Source: an uncultured Bacteroidales bacterium (GTDB taxonomy: Bacteria; Bacteroidota; Bacteroidia; Bacteroidales; FEN-979). Taken from it: DNA of 64,000 bases. The notes under the pieces were generated by a model. It had not been told where the DNA came from and searched no databases. It saw only the letters and a list, made by a program, of their open reading frames with translations. This document shows, piece by piece, positions 44,533 to 54,100 of the stretch. Within the stretch, counting starts at the first letter, position 1. Each line of letters starts with the position of its first letter. Location of the stretch: positions 62,001 through 126,000 of the forward strand of contig CAILVF010000001.1 of the NCBI GenBank assembly GCA_903837605.1, read 5' to 3'. The position numbers and the translations under genes were made by a program.

Positions 44533-44554
44533 ACCCTTCCGAAATTATTATATG

Positions 44555-44588
44555 GCCCGGTTCAGTTAATTCTCAGCCGGGTTTTTTA
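44555..44588 (+). terminator. terminator of the S8 protease gene
   Basis: CCCGG (44556-44560) and CCGGG (44577-44581) form a short GC stem, followed by six T. Confidence 0.65.
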
Positions 44589-44599
44589 TTCTCCGATAG

Positions 44600-44818
44600 T
44601 TTACAAATGTAATTACAATTGTAAACAAGCTACTATTCGTCCGCCAAATAACCCGGTAAATTAGTTTCCTTTATTATGATACCTGCCATCCGGCCTCTCC
44701 CGGACAAGCAATTGAAATATTAATATAGTTACAAATGTAATTATCGTACATTTACACTCATAATTTGATAAATGTACAATTGTAAACACGGCAAGAATCC
44801 AAAATTTACAAATGTAAA
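44600..44818. promoter_or_regulatory. five palindromic operator-like sites TTACAwwTGTAA
   Basis: TTACAAATGTAA at 44601-44612, TTACAATTGTAA at 44613-44624 (perfect palindrome), TTACAAATGTAA at 44729-44740, TACAATTGTA at 44775-44784 and TTTACAAATGTAAA at 44805-44818. The first two abut. They lie upstream of the XRE regulator at 44908 and are likely its own binding sites, by position and symmetry. Confidence 0.75.
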
Positions 44819-44907
44819 TCAATCATTATTTATAACTTTATTAATAATCATTTATCAATAAATCAATCAATTAAATATATTTAGATAAACTTCTAATTTA
44901 AGACAAT

Positions 44908-45456
44908 ATGATTCAGAGGCTTCTTGAACTTATGCGGATAAAGGACCTGACAAGTTCGCAGTTGGCTGATGCAATTAAAGTACAGCGATCGGGTATTTCA
45001 CATTTCGTTTCAGGAAGAAATAAACCCAGTATGGAATTCATCTTAAAGATTCTTTCTTACTTTCCTGACGTAAATCCCGACTGGCTTCTTTTCGGCAAGG
45101 ACCCAATGTTCAGGAAACCCGTTCAATTCTCAAAGGAAGTTTCTGTTCAGGAAAACAGGAATGAAAATGAGCCAGGTCTCATGTATGAGAGCACAGGAGG
45201 TCAGCAATCATCTTTTTTGGAAGGATTATTCCCCGGGCAGGACAGTCTGGATCTGCCACCTAAAGCAGATATTAATGAATTGTCAGAAGATCAGGCGATT
45301 AAGCAAGAAAAATCGCGCAAGAAGGAAATAAGGATCCCTAAAAAAGACCCAGGAGGAGAAGTCCAATTATCCGGCGATGAAGCTAAAGATGGATCTGCTG
45401 AAAGGATTGTGATCTTTTATAAAAACAGGTCGTTCAGGGAGTATTTTCCTGAATAA
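44908..45456 (+). CDS. XRE-family transcriptional regulator
   Basis: A 182-residue DNA-binding protein. The N-terminal 65 residues form a Cro/CI-type helix-turn-helix (LTSSQLADAIKVQRSGISHF, GRNKPSMEFILKIL). The rest is charged and probably disordered, with a KKEIRIPKKD tract and a C-terminal ERIVIFYKNRSFREYF tail that may be a small interaction motif. Five palindromes lie upstream, so autoregulation is likely. The target genes other than itself are unknown. Confidence 0.85.
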   Translation: MIQRLLELMRIKDLTSSQLADAIKVQRSGISHFVSGRNKPSMEFILKILSYFPDVNPDWLLFGKDPMFRKPVQFSKEVSVQENRNENEPGLMYESTGGQQSSFLEGLFPGQDSLDLPPKADINELSEDQAIKQEKSRKKEIRIPKKDPGGEVQLSGDEAKDGSAERIVIFYKNRSFREYFPE

Positions 45457-45475
45457 TCAGCTTGCCTTCTGAGAA

Positions 45476-45895
45476 TCAAACTCTTTCAAGCTGTGAAAAG
45501 AAGAAACTGCCTTCCCTTTCGGCGGTCAGATCGGCATCGGAACCATGAACGGCATTCTCAGTGATGCTAATACCGTACAGGTTTCTTACGGTTCCGGGCT
45601 CAGCCTTGGATGGATCCGTTGCACCAATAAGTTTGCGGAATTCGGCCACTGCGTTCTCCTTCTCCAGGATTGCTGCGATAATAGGCCCGGAAGACATAAA
45701 GCGGGTCAAATCTTCATAAAAGCCTTTGGCGCTGTGTTCGGCATAAAACTGTCCGGCCTGCTGCCTGGTTAAATGGATAAGTTTCAAGGCAAGCAGCCTG
45801 AATCCGGCTTTTTCTATCATGGCAAGGATATTTCCTGCATGTCCTGCCGATATAGCAGAAGGTTTGATCATGGTGAATGTGCGGTTTCCTGTCAT
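45476..45895 (-). CDS. ndk: nucleoside diphosphate kinase
   Basis: A 139-residue enzyme that transfers the terminal phosphate from ATP to nucleoside diphosphates. The start TFTMIKPSA, the conserved GxTDP region (GATDPSKAEPGT) and the active-site His in ENAVHGSD are present. It is divergent from the DHH phosphoesterase gene, with TACTTTTG boxes for both in the gap. The C-terminus is short but normal for bacterial Ndk. Confidence 0.97.
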   Translation of the reverse strand: MTGNRTFTMIKPSAISAGHAGNILAMIEKAGFRLLALKLIHLTRQQAGQFYAEHSAKGFYEDLTRFMSSGPIIAAILEKENAVAEFRKLIGATDPSKAEPGTVRNLYGISITENAVHGSDADLTAEREGSFFFSQLERV

Positions 45896-45922
45896 TTTCC
45901 TGAATATTGATTAAGACGGCGG

Positions 45923-45930
45923 CAAAAGTA
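45923..45930 (-). promoter_or_regulatory. -7 promoter box of ndk
   Basis: TACTTTTG on the minus strand, 28 bases before the ATG at 45895. It is the mirror image of the box at 45951-45958, 20 bp away. Confidence 0.55.
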
Positions 45931-45950
45931 AGACTATTTTTAAAATTATG

Positions 45951-45958
45951 TACTTTTG
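45951..45958 (+). promoter_or_regulatory. -7 promoter box of the DHH phosphoesterase gene
   Basis: TACTTTTG followed by T, 11 bases before the ATG at 45970, implying a leader of only a few bases. Confidence 0.55.
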
Positions 45959-45969
45959 TTCCCTCATTG

Positions 45970-47007
45970 ATGGAAAACTATTTAGAGAATACGGATTTTC
46001 ATAAGATCCAGGAGGTCCTGGCCCGATCCGGCAAAATCATTATAACCACACATACAAATCCCGACGGAGATGCTATAGGGGCAAGCCTGGCAATGTATCG
46101 TTACCTGAAAAAGAGGGATTTCGAGGCCAGGGTTATTATTCCGGACCAGTATCCTGAATTTCTTGCATGGCTTCCCGGCTCACAGGAGATTCTGATTTTT
46201 GAAGAGGATCCTGTTAACTGCAAAGCATTTATAGGGGAATCTGACCTTATTATTTGCGTTGATTTCAATAATTTAAACAGGCTTAACGAACTTGGAAGGT
46301 ATATCAGGAGTTCCGGTACGGCTAAAATTCTCATCGATCATCATTTATACCCGTCAGATGATTTCAGCTTGAAAATTTCTTTCAGCAGGATATCTTCCAC
46401 ATCCGAGCTGATATATGATTTTATCAGTGAATCAGGGTATAAGCATTTTTTAGACAAAGAAATTGCCGAATGTCTTTATACAGGAATAGCAACAGACACT
46501 GGCTCTTTTAGTTATGCCTGCAATTACGTGAAAACGTATCTTATCACTGCTGAACTTTTTAAACTCGGGATTGACGGAGAGCATATTCACAGGCTTATTT
46601 ATGACACATACTCCGAAAGCCGCTTAAGGCTTCTTGGCTATGCAGTCAGTGGCGGGCTTACTGTACTTCATGAGTTTCATACTGCATACATAATCCTCAC
46701 AAAAGAAGATCTCAAGCGGTTTAATTACAAGGTGGGCGATACTGAAGGGGTAGTCAATTATGCGCTTTCAATCAAGGATATTAACCTTGCAGCACTCTTT
46801 ATGGAAAGGGATGATGAAGTCAAGGTTTCTTTCCGTTCCAAAGGAAACTTTTCTGTTGATCGCCTGGCGCGTGAGCATTTCGGTGGGGGAGGGCACAGTA
46901 ATGCCTCAGGAGCTAACTGCTCGATGTCTGTCAAAGATACTGTTGATAGTTTCCTTGCCCTGCTTCCTGAATTCAGGGAACAGCTGACACATGTTTATAA
47001 AGACTGA
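45970..47007 (+). CDS. DHH-family phosphoesterase (NrnA-like)
   Basis: A 345-residue protein of the DHH/DHHA1 superfamily that degrades nano-RNA or dephosphorylates pAp. TNPDGDAIGAS is the first metal motif, LIDHHLYP the DHH motif, and the C-terminal GGGGHSNASGA the DHHA1 RNA-binding motif. The ATG at 45970 is chosen because a longer start would lie over the promoter box. It is followed 2 bp later by the FKBP lipoprotein gene; ndk, DHH and FKBP order is familiar from Bacteroidota genomes. Confidence 0.93.
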   Translation: MENYLENTDFHKIQEVLARSGKIIITTHTNPDGDAIGASLAMYRYLKKRDFEARVIIPDQYPEFLAWLPGSQEILIFEEDPVNCKAFIGESDLIICVDFNNLNRLNELGRYIRSSGTAKILIDHHLYPSDDFSLKISFSRISSTSELIYDFISESGYKHFLDKEIAECLYTGIATDTGSFSYACNYVKTYLITAELFKLGIDGEHIHRLIYDTYSESRLRLLGYAVSGGLTVLHEFHTAYIILTKEDLKRFNYKVGDTEGVVNYALSIKDINLAALFMERDDEVKVSFRSKGNFSVDRLAREHFGGGGHSNASGANCSMSVKDTVDSFLALLPEFREQLTHVYKD

Positions 47008-47009
47008 GG

Positions 47010-47588
47010 ATGTTCGCCAATTCCCATTCTCCTGTTTCAGGGACCTGCAAGCTGTTATTTGCAATCATTACTGCATCAGGCCTTATATTCCTTCTTACTT
47101 CCTGTGAGCCTGAAACAAGGAGGGCCAGGGCAACAGATCACATCAGGATGATGGATGAGAAACTGCTTAACTATAACCAGCAGGTTGTCAGGACTGAAAA
47201 TGATGAAATTGAGGATTACATTTCAAGGCATCAGTGGAAGATGGTTAAAACTTCGACAGGGCTCAGGTACATGGTCTATCTTAAAGGAAAAGGGGCGAAA
47301 ATCAACAAGGGCGCGGAAGTGCATCTTAAATACAAACTTACGCTTCTTAATGGCAATGAAGTGTATGATTCTGATTCAACCGGTATAAAGATTATTTATC
47401 CCGGGACTTCCGAAGGAGAAACCGGTTTACAGGAAGCCCTGATGCTTCTTAATATGGGCGATTACGCCAGGCTTGTCATCCCGTCTCATCTTGGATATGG
47501 TTTGATAGGAGATCTGAAAAAAATCCCTGCCGGCGCAAGCCTTGTTTACGATATTCAGATCCTTGATAAGGACGGGGGAATCCGTTAA
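47010..47588 (+). CDS. FKBP-type peptidyl-prolyl isomerase lipoprotein, GldI-like
   Basis: A 192-residue lipoprotein (lipobox LLTSC, Cys at about 32). The C-terminal 110 residues are an FKBP domain, recognised from KGAEVHLKYKLTLLNG, a YPGTSEGETGLQEAL segment and the closing SLVYDIQILD. The position directly after the DHH gene and the lipoprotein anchor match GldI, a protein needed for gliding and T9SS function in Flavobacterium, but no other gliding gene is seen here, so the name is not assigned. It would help fold periplasmic or exported proteins. Confidence 0.82.
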   Translation: MFANSHSPVSGTCKLLFAIITASGLIFLLTSCEPETRRARATDHIRMMDEKLLNYNQQVVRTENDEIEDYISRHQWKMVKTSTGLRYMVYLKGKGAKINKGAEVHLKYKLTLLNGNEVYDSDSTGIKIIYPGTSEGETGLQEALMLLNMGDYARLVIPSHLGYGLIGDLKKIPAGASLVYDIQILDKDGGIR

Positions 47589-47790
47589 TAACCTTTGACA
47601 AAGTGTTAATAAGTAAGCCTGATTTTATATATCCGGCTGTAACGGACTTTACTATCTTGTTCAAGTATTTAACATGTGGAAAAAGAATAATTTATTTCAA
47701 TTAAAATATTGATAATAAAATCATTACATATTAGCGATTTATACACCATTCAATTCAGAATACCAATTAAAAACAATTAAAATCAAAAAC

Positions 47791-49119
47791 ATGAAAAACA
47801 ATTTCATTAAATCGTTGGGATTTCTATCACTGCTGGCATTGACGACTTTCGCTTGTTCATCCAAATATGCCGGATATGATAAAACTGCCAATGGCTTGTA
47901 TTATAAAATTATTAAAGGTTCAAAAGACACTGTAAAGCCCAGGATGGGTGACTGGGTGTCGTTGCAGATGAAGTGGCAGTACAAAGACTCTGTCATGTTT
48001 GACAGCCGCAAGAACCAGGGCGGTACGCCGATCAGGTTTCAGTTGCCCGCTTCTGATTTTAAAGGGGATATATACGAAGGTTTAAAGCTTTTATCGGCCG
48101 GCGACAGCGCCGTGCTTCTGATCAATGCCGACTCTTTGTTTAAAAAAACCTTCCGTCAGCCTTCCCGTCCGAAATTTATTGATACGAATTCCGTAATTAC
48201 CTTCTACCTTAAGCTTCTCACGGTCGACAATCCTCAAACCCTTATTAAAAAAGAGCAGGCCGACCTTGCAAAATACATAAAGGACAAGAACATAACAACA
48301 CAACCCACAACCTCGGGTATCTTTTTCCTGGAATCTGTTGCAGGAAATGGAATTAAAATTGATACCGGTACATGGGTGAGCGTTCATTTTAAAGTTGCAC
48401 TGATCGACGGCAAACAGCTTTTCTCTTCCTATGACAAGGGTGAGCCTATTACTTTCGAGTATGGCAAGAGATTTGACACACCAGGTGTAGAGGAAGCCAT
48501 CGGTATGATGAAGAAAGGCGGGAAAGCAACAGTTGTAGTTCCTTCAAAACTTGCTTTTGGCGAAGCCGGAAGAGGTGCCGTGGTACCTCCATTCTCGACC
48601 ATGATTTATGACCTCGAGATTGTCAATGTTCAAACCAAGGCAGATCACGAAAAGACCCTTGCAGCAGATAAGAAGAAAGCAGACGAAAAACTGAAGAAAA
48701 GCAAGACTGATGAAACTGCTAATCTCAACAAATACCTGAAAGAGAAAAATATTACAGCCAAACCTACAGCAAGCGGTATTTATTACATTGAGAAAGTTAA
48801 AGGAACCGGTGCAAAGGCTGTAGCAGGTAAGACTGTTCAGGTGCATTATACGGGAACTCTTTTGAACGGAACCAAATTTGACTCAAGCCGCGACAGGAAC
48901 AAACCCTTCGACTTCACCCTGGGCCAGGGCCAGGTCATTAAAGGATGGGACGAAGGGATCGCCATGATGAATGTCGGCGGAAAAGCAATCCTGATCATTC
49001 CTTCAAGTATGGGATACGGTGACCGTGATATGGGAACCATTCCTCCTTATTCCACACTGGTTTTTGATGTCGAACTTCTCGATGTGAAAAATCCGGCACC
49101 TGCAACTCCAAAGAAGTAA
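47791..49119 (+). CDS. lipoprotein with three FKBP domains
   Basis: A 442-residue protein with a lipoprotein signal (TTFAC, Cys near 22). Three FKBP-type domains lie in tandem: about 30-150, 165-285 and 325-438. Only the third looks fully canonical (VQVHYTGTLLNGTKFDSS, GQGQVIKGWDEGI, FDVELLDV); the first two keep the fold but have changed substrate-pocket residues and may act as chaperones. A lysine-rich helical linker (about 285-325) separates domains two and three. It is 200 bp after the GldI-like gene. Confidence 0.88.
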   Translation: MKNNFIKSLGFLSLLALTTFACSSKYAGYDKTANGLYYKIIKGSKDTVKPRMGDWVSLQMKWQYKDSVMFDSRKNQGGTPIRFQLPASDFKGDIYEGLKLLSAGDSAVLLINADSLFKKTFRQPSRPKFIDTNSVITFYLKLLTVDNPQTLIKKEQADLAKYIKDKNITTQPTTSGIFFLESVAGNGIKIDTGTWVSVHFKVALIDGKQLFSSYDKGEPITFEYGKRFDTPGVEEAIGMMKKGGKATVVVPSKLAFGEAGRGAVVPPFSTMIYDLEIVNVQTKADHEKTLAADKKKADEKLKKSKTDETANLNKYLKEKNITAKPTASGIYYIEKVKGTGAKAVAGKTVQVHYTGTLLNGTKFDSSRDRNKPFDFTLGQGQVIKGWDEGIAMMNVGGKAILIIPSSMGYGDRDMGTIPPYSTLVFDVELLDVKNPAPATPKK

Positions 49120-49128
49120 ACTCCGGCA

Positions 49129-50193
49129 ATGAGGAAGATTCTGCTTGCCATTATAATATTGACCTGGTTCCTGCCCTCACAAGGGCAGGAACTTGTGGTC
49201 AATTTCACTTTTACCACTGTTTGCCTGGGAGGAACGACCCACTTCAAAAGCAGTTGTTCCGTTGATACCATCACACAACCAAGAGACACTATTACCTCAA
49301 TTGCCTGGGATCTCGACGGCGACGGAAATTTCGATAACGGCCACGATACGGTAAATTCAACCCATTTTCTTTCACCGGGTAATCATAACGTAGGCTTGAA
49401 AGCCATCACGAAAAATGGTATTGTAAAAGCAGTCTATAAACTTGTTCCGGTTAACTTCCTCACCGCTTTGTTCTCTGCCACTTCAGGTTGTATCAAGGAA
49501 CCGGCCAGGTTTACCAACCAAACCCTCATCTCCGGAGATAGTACAGCCGTTCATTATTTATGGAGTTTCGGGGACGGGAGTATGATCTCAACCGCCAAAA
49601 ACCCTACGCATTTCTATTCCCAAGCAGGTACCTACCAGGTAACCATGACGGCAAGTTTCAATGATTCATGCCAGGATTCAGCAGTGCCATTTTCTTTAAA
49701 GGTTACAGGCAATCCTGTAGTTACTATTGAATTCTCGAGGGATACCGTAATGCATCAGGGCGACACACTGATTGCAAGTGTTAACGGCACATACGACAGC
49801 GTAAAGTGGTCCACGAAAGCAAAAACATATACGATACTGATTACAAAAGCCGGTTATTACTCAGTTGAAGTATTCGACAAATCATGTTCCGGCCAGGCAG
49901 GATTTAATGTTACGGTTACAGAACCGGGTCCCGAACCTGTGATCGCCAACCTGTTTACACCAAACGGCGATGGCCTTAATGACAAATGGGAAATCCTGAA
50001 CCTTAGTGACTTTAAACCCTGCGAGGTTAATGTGTTTAACCGCTATGGAATTAAAGTATTCTCAAGCAGTAATTACAATAATGACTGGGATGGAACATTT
50101 AACGGGAAAAAGCTGGAAAATGACACTTACTATTATTTCGTCCGCTGTTATAATCAGATTCTTTATAAAGGCAGCCTGAACATATTAAAATGA
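49129..50193 (+). CDS. T9SS type B secreted protein with PKD domain
   Basis: A 354-residue secreted protein with a signal peptide (1-20), a PKD-like beta-sandwich (about 115-200, containing HYLWSFGDGS) and a C-terminal CHU_C/gliding-motility-associated domain (about 265-354) starting NLFTPNGDGLNDKW. This C-terminus is a T9SS type B sorting signal. The next gene encodes a PorP/SprF protein, which is the typical partner of type B substrates and is needed for their attachment or export. The gene starts 9 bp after the FKBP gene. Confidence 0.9.
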   Translation: MRKILLAIIILTWFLPSQGQELVVNFTFTTVCLGGTTHFKSSCSVDTITQPRDTITSIAWDLDGDGNFDNGHDTVNSTHFLSPGNHNVGLKAITKNGIVKAVYKLVPVNFLTALFSATSGCIKEPARFTNQTLISGDSTAVHYLWSFGDGSMISTAKNPTHFYSQAGTYQVTMTASFNDSCQDSAVPFSLKVTGNPVVTIEFSRDTVMHQGDTLIASVNGTYDSVKWSTKAKTYTILITKAGYYSVEVFDKSCSGQAGFNVTVTEPGPEPVIANLFTPNGDGLNDKWEILNLSDFKPCEVNVFNRYGIKVFSSSNYNNDWDGTFNGKKLENDTYYYFVRCYNQILYKGSLNILK

Positions 50194-50212
50194 ACAGATG
50201 AAGTCCTGAACT

Positions 50213-51148
50213 ATGCACAGATACCGGTTATTGCTGTTTCTTATCTCACTGTTTGCTTTGCGGATTGCCAACGCCCAGCAATACCCGGTTTTGGATGAGT
50301 ATCGCATTAATCCGGGCATTCTGGCTCCTTCATTCACCGGTATTTCTTCATTATTCCAGGTTTACCTGACCCAGAGAAATGAATGGACGGGTATCCCGGG
50401 AGCCCCTGTAACCGGAGCCGTCAATATAGAAGGGACACCATACAAGAACATGGGGGTCGGGACAAACATCATGCTTAACAAGGCAGGTATAGTCAGATAT
50501 TTCTCAATAAATTTAAATTATGCATATCATCTCCAGTTAGCTGCCGACCATTATCTTCATTTCGGCATCAGCCCCGGTTTGTACCAAAATTCAATTGACC
50601 TTTCAAATCTTATAACTGTCGATGCAAATGATCCCATGGTCAATGCTTCCGGGAAAGCTACGGAAACCTATGTTAATTGCGGCGCAAGCCTGATGTATTC
50701 ATTCAAAACCCTCAACATCTGCGTTGGATTTCCCTACCTTTTTAATAACAAATCTCTTTATCAGGAAACCCAGTATTCAAATTACCTGACGATGGGGACA
50801 AACTTCCAGGCATATGTGAATTACCTTCTTATGTTTGGCAAGGATTGGGGAATGCAGTTTGATGTGCTGTATCGCAATATGCAGGGCGCTCCCTGGCTTA
50901 TCGATGCAGGCTTGATGATTAAATACAGGGAAAGTTTCTGGTTGGGACTCCTTTACCGCAGAGGTAATACTATAGTGGCAAACGCTGGTTTCAGTATTGC
51001 CAATTCATTCATTTTAGGGTATAACTATGAATTCTCGGGCAGTGCAATGATGGGAAAAAGCGGCGGCACCCACGAAATTACACTGGGCTATACACTGCAG
51101 GGGAAAAAGCAGAAAAAAGCTAATCCTTTAAAGCTTAAAGACTATTGA
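50213..51148 (+). CDS. PorP/SprF family type IX secretion membrane protein
   Basis: A 311-residue outer-membrane beta-barrel protein with a signal peptide ending NAQQY. The start YPVLDEYRINPGILAPSFTG and the repeated TNFQAYVNYLL-type strands are typical of PorP/SprF. These proteins partner with type B C-terminal domain substrates. It follows the PKD/CHU_C gene and overlaps the start region of the next gene. It is probably the receptor for the product of 49129-50193. Confidence 0.9.
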   Translation: MHRYRLLLFLISLFALRIANAQQYPVLDEYRINPGILAPSFTGISSLFQVYLTQRNEWTGIPGAPVTGAVNIEGTPYKNMGVGTNIMLNKAGIVRYFSINLNYAYHLQLAADHYLHFGISPGLYQNSIDLSNLITVDANDPMVNASGKATETYVNCGASLMYSFKTLNICVGFPYLFNNKSLYQETQYSNYLTMGTNFQAYVNYLLMFGKDWGMQFDVLYRNMQGAPWLIDAGLMIKYRESFWLGLLYRRGNTIVANAGFSIANSFILGYNYEFSGSAMMGKSGGTHEITLGYTLQGKKQKKANPLKLKDY

Positions 51149-51150
51149 AA

Positions 51151-54100
51151 ATGATAAAAAAAGGAATACAGTACATCCTTCTGTTAATTGTTGCACTTGC
51201 GATGCTTCTGCCTTCAGCGGGAATAAGCCAGAATGCAACAAAGAGGGGAGGTATTGGCTTCAGAATAGACGAAAATCCGCCTATCAGCAAAGTCCATTCC
51301 TACGATTCCCTTTTCTCGAAATACGGGCAGAAGTATTCCTTCGCCGTCACTTCATATATACTTCCGCTGGTTCCCCAATATGTTGATACATTAAAAGCAT
51401 TATCGCTGCGCGGCATCGAACTGATGGATAATACTCCAACCCATGCCACCCAGTTTTTTAATGTTTTAAATTACCAGGACGCAAATCTCTATAGCAATAA
51501 ACCAGGTGTTGATCATATAAATGGCCAGAAGGTCTGTCTTAAATATTCAGCCTGCGATACAACACATCCACATGGAGAAGGCTATATTAATATTTTCGGA
51601 AACAAAGTGATTAGCTACGAACCAGGTGAATTTCACGACCTGCTATCACCTTCAGCCTATTTCGCGATTTATCTTGGTCATCCTGTCGACAGTTTATGTT
51701 TGTTTTATAATGTTCAATCAGTCAATACCTCTGATCCCGATACGCTTTATCTCAGGACAATCTGGGATGAAACTAAAAATTTTTCAGATCGTTGGCATTT
51801 CCTTTACCACAAGATCCAGAATAATAATGTTGTAATGCATGATTCGGCTGTAAAGATCCTGGGTAAAAGATCCCTTGACATATTTGATTCCCTGCATCTT
51901 CCCCGACCATACACCTGGATTCATCCCGACGGGCCTTATCCCTGGATCAACCCATTGAAATTACAGGCAAGCCTTGGAGTTAAACTCGGGTTTCAGCAGT
52001 CCACCTCCTTTATTAATCCTTCCTTGTTTTGTTATAACGAATTCGACCCTGGTAAAAACAAACAGTTTGCAATAAACAGCGAAGCCTTGTCAATGGAAAG
52101 TTCAAGCTTCAAATCCAACTCTCATATAATCGCGGAAGCTATTGCAAAACATTATGTCCTTTTTGATTTCGCAAGGCTGACCAATTCATACGGGGGCTGG
52201 AACGCTTATCTTCACCGAATGGACAGCCTGCTGGTCTGGTGTTCCTCAAACAACATCCCGATCAGGACATACTCCCAGTGGAAAGTCCTGCTTTACGACA
52301 GTATTGCCCAAAAGGTAGTAAATATCTTTCCAAAACTTGACGTTGATATTGATCACAATGGATGGCCCGATGGATTTGATTTTGACACCCTGAATATACA
52401 GGGAAGATTTGACGCATCGGATGGACCACCGTCAGGTGGCGGCAAAAGCTTTAAAATAGAAGGAGGGGGGACGATTTGCAAGGTCACAGGCCTTGCAGGG
52501 CTTGAAAAAAGATCGAATAAGTTAACTGTTTATACAAGATGCCTGAGGAACCACCAGAGCAATATACAGGTTGAAGTAAGCTTCCCGGGGTTCAGTCAAA
52601 CACAAACGTTTGAAATAAAATCCGACTCCACAGCATGGATGCCCTATACAAAAACTGTTGATGTCCCGGATTCGGCCAATACTGCAAATTTCACCCTCAC
52701 CCATGACACGGTTTATCACGACACGGTAAAGATCAGCGGTTTTGACTTCCGCTCTTCGGGTTTTTTAAACAAATCCAGATATCCTCTGCAGGAGGTGACC
52801 GCCAACGCACAATTCCCTCTCATCAATATGAACGACATCGTTATTGCGTCAGTTTATGACCCCTTAACTATTTCATGGACATTCAGGGGAAATCATTCCA
52901 TGCGGTTTTCAGTTGATACGGCAGGATTAATGAAAAGCCTCAAACCATCTTCATTCTGGATAGGAAAAGACAGCGTGTTCGCAATAGCCCATAGCCAGGA
53001 TGGAGCTGTCGACAGCTGCTTTTTCAGGTTCAGGTCTGATAGCATACCAACTGCCTGTGCAGGCGGAAGCATTAACATCGCAATACTCGATACCATTACA
53101 GGCTCTGATTATATTGTTTGGACTTCCAGTCCGTATGATTCGACTATGACCGACACCACAATCTACAACCCTACTGTTTCTCCTGTTAAATCGACTTTAT
53201 ACCGGGTTAAAGTGTATAACATCCTTGGGAACATTGTACGTGACAGCATTTACATCATCAGGCATCCAATCCCCGTGCCGGGGCTATTTAAAGACTCAAC
53301 AATTTGCAGGGGAGATTCCATTGTCCTTCATGCACTCGAAGGAACCCGTTTCCTTTGGAATACAGGGGATACAACGGCTTCAATAAAAGTAAGGCCTGAT
53401 TCGCTTACCATGTATACAGTCCATGTCACAACCCAATGGGACTGTTCTGCGGATGATACAACCCTGATCCATGTTGCGCCGGTTCCTGCAGTGAAACTTT
53501 CAGGACTTATTCCGCAATATTGTATAAATGACACCTCGTGTTATTTGTTGAAAGGTGACCCGGGCGCCCCTCCGGGAATTTTTGGAGGAAGTTCAGGCGT
53601 AAAGGGAAGCCAGTTCTGCCCTCAATATGCAAGGGCCGGGAAAGATACAGTATGGTACCAGGAGATAAGTCACCAGGGATGTTACAATGCCGATACCGTG
53701 TATGTAACCGTCAATGCCCTTCCCGTTATCCCTAAATTACGCGACACCACCTTGTGCACGAATAAGAGCATCTACCTGAACGGTGGGACCGGAGCTGATA
53801 ATTATTTATGGTCAAACGGAGATACGACCCAATACACAGTTATAAACTATAAGGATTATGGCCTGGGGAAGTTTATAATTGGGGTTTATGCAACAAAAGC
53901 GGGTTGTGTTTCAAAGGATACGGCTTTGATCAGTTTCATTAAATGCCCCGACGGAGTTTACGATCTGTCAGGCGATGAACAGTTTTCGGTATATCCGAAT
54001 CCTTTCAACGAAAGTATCAGCATTCTTATGAAAGACCAGGCAGGAGCAGGCGACAATGCCAGTTTGCTCGATCTCAGGGGAGAATTGGTTGCATCATGCC

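Larger units (their letters stand above)
44533..44907. other. intergenic regulatory region
   Basis: A 375-bp non-coding stretch. Its first part holds the terminator of the protease gene. The remainder is AT-rich and contains five copies of a palindrome upstream of the XRE regulator (44600-44818). Confidence 0.7.
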
